From Hyperoodon ampullatus (taxonomy: Eukaryota; Chordata; Mammalia; Artiodactyla; Ziphiidae), in the NCBI GenBank assembly GCA_949752795.1, contig OX457057.1, positions 162,603,980 through 162,667,979 on the forward strand: DNA of 64,000 nt. Reading direction: 5' to 3'. Shown one piece after another: positions 60,986 through 64,000 of this stretch; position 1 is the first letter of the stretch, and the number at the start of each line of letters is the position of its first letter. The notes beneath the pieces are model-generated. The model was given only the letters and a program-made list of their open reading frames with translations, was not told the origin of the DNA and made no database searches. The translations under genes were made by a program, and so were the position numbers.

Positions 60986-62020
60986 ACATCTAGTTTTTTA
61001 CATTAAAAACAGTAACTATCAAAATTTTTAATAAATTTATTTTCACTTGGATTGTTAAATCACCATACAGACATGCTCAAAAAACAAACACTGCAGTCAC
61101 CTATTTATTTTCCTTTTGGTTAATATTTGAATATGTGCAAATTGGGCTTTCCTATAACAATGAATTGGAACAAAACAGTTGCATCAACAGATAATGCAAA
61201 ACGTGCTCCATTTGATATTAAATGAGTTTAAAAGGCAGAACTTCTTTACTATTATCTACCCGGGAAGGTTATTCATACAAAAATAGAACACATACAATTC
61301 TGGCATCTAAAGATAAATCAGAAAAAGAACTTGTTCTCAAGAAGCTCATGGTCTATACTTCTCTGATGATCTACACTTACCACCCAGATTTAAAGAGACA
61401 AAGTATCCTTAAGGTCTTTCTCATTTAAACTAAGCTGATCCTTAGTGAACAGTACATTAAAAAAAAAAAAAAGGAAAAAAGGAAAAAAAAAGTACAACCA
61501 AAAGAAGGGTAAGGGGATAGTACTTTATTATTTGAAGGAATTTTAGGTTATAATTGCCTGAACAATCCACTCCCCTACTTAGTATGTGCACAGACTGAAA
61601 TGATTCTTCCCCTCCCTCTATTCGAAAAAGAACATTGAGTAGGTTATTTCCTATTGCCTCCCACATTTAAAATAAACCCAAAGTGGATTAAGTATCCCTA
61701 TATTTCAAAGAAAGTGGAAAACAACTGGAGCCAGATACCTCCTCTGGGTTATTGGGAGGTGGCCTCTCTGCTTCCTCAAGTTCTCAGTCTTTACAAGCAG
61801 GGCAAAGAGGATTCAAAGATTATCTTCCAAAATGTCAGTGCTGGTCTAGAAAGGAGTGCTTTCCCTGCCTATCTATCCGCTCCCCCCACAACCTAATAAA
61901 GAAGCACCAAAAGAATCACTTATAAAGACTGGGTGTATCTGACTAGTAATTCATTCTAGGTTAGAGAGCTGAGGCAGTAGACCTGCTGGAGAAAGGAGGG
62001 GGAGGGAGGGGAGGATAAAA
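60986..62020. other. Non-coding sequence without recognised feature
   Basis: Contains an A-rich stretch at 61459-61490. Short open frames at 61222-61428 and 61654-61896 lack support. Confidence 0.4.
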
Positions 62021-62021
62021 A

Positions 62022-62055
62022 ACATGGTTTGAATTGTGTCTCCTAAAAATTCATA
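62022..62055 (+). mobile_element. MaLR-type LTR head cut by the gap
   Basis: 'catggtttgaattgtgtctc' then 'ctaaaaattcata' matches the start of MST/MLT1-type LTRs as I remember them. The N gap hides the rest, so only about 34 bp are visible. Confidence 0.45.
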
Positions 62056-62255
62056 NNNNNNNNNNNNNNNNNNNNNNNNNNNNNNNNNNNNNNNNNNNNN
62101 NNNNNNNNNNNNNNNNNNNNNNNNNNNNNNNNNNNNNNNNNNNNNNNNNNNNNNNNNNNNNNNNNNNNNNNNNNNNNNNNNNNNNNNNNNNNNNNNNNNN
62201 NNNNNNNNNNNNNNNNNNNNNNNNNNNNNNNNNNNNNNNNNNNNNNNNNNNNNNN
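62056..62255. other. Assembly gap (200 N)
   Basis: Exactly 200 undetermined bases. The round number suggests a placeholder rather than a measured gap length, so the L1 to the right may have lost its true 5' part in the assembly. Confidence 0.99.
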
Positions 62256-64000
62256 TACAACAAATGCTAAAGGAATTTCTCTAAGTGGGAAACACAAGAG
62301 GAGAAAAGGACCTACAAAAACAAACCCAAAACAATTAAGAAAATGGTCATAGGAACATACATATAGATAATTACCTTAAACGTGAATGGATTAAATCCTC
62401 CAACCAAAAGACACAGGCCTGCTGAATGGATACAAAAACAACACCCATATATATGCTGTCTACAAGAGACCCACTTCAGACCTAGGGACACATACAGACT
62501 GAAAGTGAGGGGATGGAAAAAGATAGTCCATGCAAATGGAAATGAAAAGAAAGCTGGAGTAGCAATACTCATATAAGATAAAATAGATTTTAAAATAAAG
62601 AATGTTATAAGAGACAAGGAAGGACACTACATAACAATCAAGGAATCAATCCAAGAAGAGAACATAACAATTATAAATATATATCCACCCAACATAGGGG
62701 CACCTCAATACACAGGCAAAAGCTAACAGCTATATAAGAGGAAAGTGACAGTAACACAATAACAGTGGGGGACATTAACACCTCACTTACACCAATGGAC
62801 AGATCATCCAGACAGAAAATTAATAAGGAAACACAAGCTTTAAGTGACACAATAGACCACATAGATTTAATTGATATTTATAGGACATTACATCTGAAAA
62901 CAGCAGATTACACTTTCTTCTCAAGTACACACAGAACATTCACCAGGATAGATCACATCTTGGGTCACAAAGCAAGGCTTGGTAAATTTAAGAAAACTGA
63001 AATCATATCAAGCATCTTTTCCCATCACAATGCAATGAGATTAGAAATCAATTACAGGGAAAAAAACGTAAAAAACACAAACACATGGAAGCTAAATAAT
63101 ACGTTACTAAATAACCAAGAGATCATTGAAGAAATCAAGAGGAAATAAAAAAATACCTAGAGACAAATGACAATGAAAACACGATGATCCAAAACCTATG
63201 GGATGCAGCAAAAGCAGTTCTAAGAGCGAAGTTTATAGCAATACAAACCTACCTCAAGAAACAACAAACATCTCAAATAAACAATCTAACCTTAAACCTA
63301 AAGGAACTACAGAAAGAAGAACAAACAAAACCCAAAGTTAGTAGCAGGAAAGAAATCATAAAGATCAGAGCAGAAATAAATGAAATAGAAGCAAAGAAAA
63401 CAATAGCAAAGATCAATAAAACTAAAAGCTGGTTCTTTAAGAAGATAAACAAAACTGATAAACTTTACCCAGACTCATCAAGAAAAATAGGGAGAGGACT
63501 CAAATCAATAACATTAGAAATGAAAAAGGAGGAGTTACAACAGACACCACAGAAATACAAACCATCATAAGAGACTACTACAAGCCACTCTAGGCCAATA
63601 AAATGGACAACCTGGAAGAAATGGACAAGTTCTTCGAAAGGTGTAACCTTCCAAGACTGAACCAGGAAGAAACAGAAAATATGAACAGACCAATCACAAG
63701 TACTGAAATTGAAACTGTGATTAAAAATCTTCTAACAAAGTCCAGGACCAGAGGGCTTCACAGGTGAACTCTATCAAATATTTAGAAAAAATCTAACACC
63801 CATCCTTCTCAAACTCTTCCAAAAAATTGCAGAGGAAGGAACACTCCCAAACTCATTCTACGAGGCCACCATCACCCTGATACCAAAACCAGACAAAGAT
63901 ACTACAAAAAAAGAAAATTACAGACCAATATCACTGATGAGTATAGATGCACAAATCATCAACAAAATACTAGCAAACTGAATCCAACAGCACATTAAAA
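62256..64000 (+). mobile_element. L1 running off the window end
   Basis: Starts at the last codons of ORF1 (TAA at about 62281-62283), then spacer, then ORF2 up to the window edge. It aligns closely to the L1 at 3528-5270 and belongs to the same lineage. The 5' part lies in or beyond the N gap; the 3' part lies outside the window. Confidence 0.95.
62343..64000 (+). pseudogene. L1 ORF2, N-terminal half, broken
   Basis: The ATG at 62343 is followed by a TAG at codon 8 (62364-62366) and a TAA at 62574-62576. The endonuclease motif usually read GDFN is GDIN (about 62768), and the catalytic SDHN is SHHN (about 63021), so the nuclease Asp is lost. Further stops and frameshifts follow before the RT region. 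It cannot encode an active protein. Confidence 0.9.

Noticed and set aside
37000..62000. Search for the short RASAL2 leader MQTP expected in one known isoform
   Set aside because: No ATG-CAG-ACN-CCN-G followed by GT was found on the minus strand in this interval. The nearest (about 40417-40427) reads MQTR without a donor. That exon probably lies outside the window.

Overview
This is mammalian nuclear DNA, almost certainly from a cetacean. The marker is a tRNA-Glu-derived CHR-type SINE (head 'gggcttccctggtggcgcag', tail 'gaggcccgcgtaccgc' plus poly-A). It occurs about twenty times, in a short form of about 200 bp and a long form of about 320-365 bp, many copies with perfect or near-perfect target-site duplications. 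L1 copies of a cetartiodactyl type, MIR, L2, one MER5-like hAT element and LTR pieces fill most of the remaining recognisable sequence. There are no prokaryotic features, CRISPR arrays, functional tRNA or rRNA genes, or intact autonomous elements.

The only host gene I can support is RASAL2, a Ras GTPase-activating protein, read on the minus strand. A 107-bp internal exon (36844-36950) has clean splice sites and encodes the Ser/Arg-rich segment around SPRRRSISGTSTSEK. About 18 kb upstream in gene terms, at 54885-54990 (minus), an open segment begins with ATG and ends at a GT donor. Its phase (one extra base) is exactly what the 36950 acceptor needs. It would give a 35-residue N-terminus (MEKFSGWRMSLLS...) joined to EVPAERS. 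This candidate alternative first (or internal) exon is the most interesting non-repeat signal. The rest of the window is RASAL2 intron or 5' flank.

Layout. 1-8.6 kb: two SINEs flank a full-length but dead L1 (1748-7976, with TSD), which itself carries a long SINE in its RT domain. 8.6-14.2 kb: SINE, L2 and MIR relics. 14.2-18 kb: a nest of old minus-strand L1 with SINEs, a SINE inside a SINE, and a solo LTR with a 4-bp TSD. 19.7-21.6 kb: a 5'-truncated L1 whose ORF2 C-terminal half is still open for more than 500 codons. 21.9-23.4 kb: an L1 with a twin-priming type 5' inversion. 25-29.4 kb: an old L1 with two SINEs. 29.4-36.8 kb: mostly unique intron with MER5, L2 and a SINE. 36.8-55 kb: RASAL2 exon, intron, and a layered L1/SINE nest at 46.6-49.3 kb. 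55-62 kb: purine-rich sequence, a (TG)31 microsatellite, L2, MIR, an LTR fragment and SINEs. 62.06-62.26 kb: a 200-base N gap, then another L1 running off the end.

Most open reading frames longer than 60 codons lie in SINEs or L1s and do not represent host proteins. Family names were assigned by recognition without a database search, so subfamily labels and the edges of old repeats are approximate.
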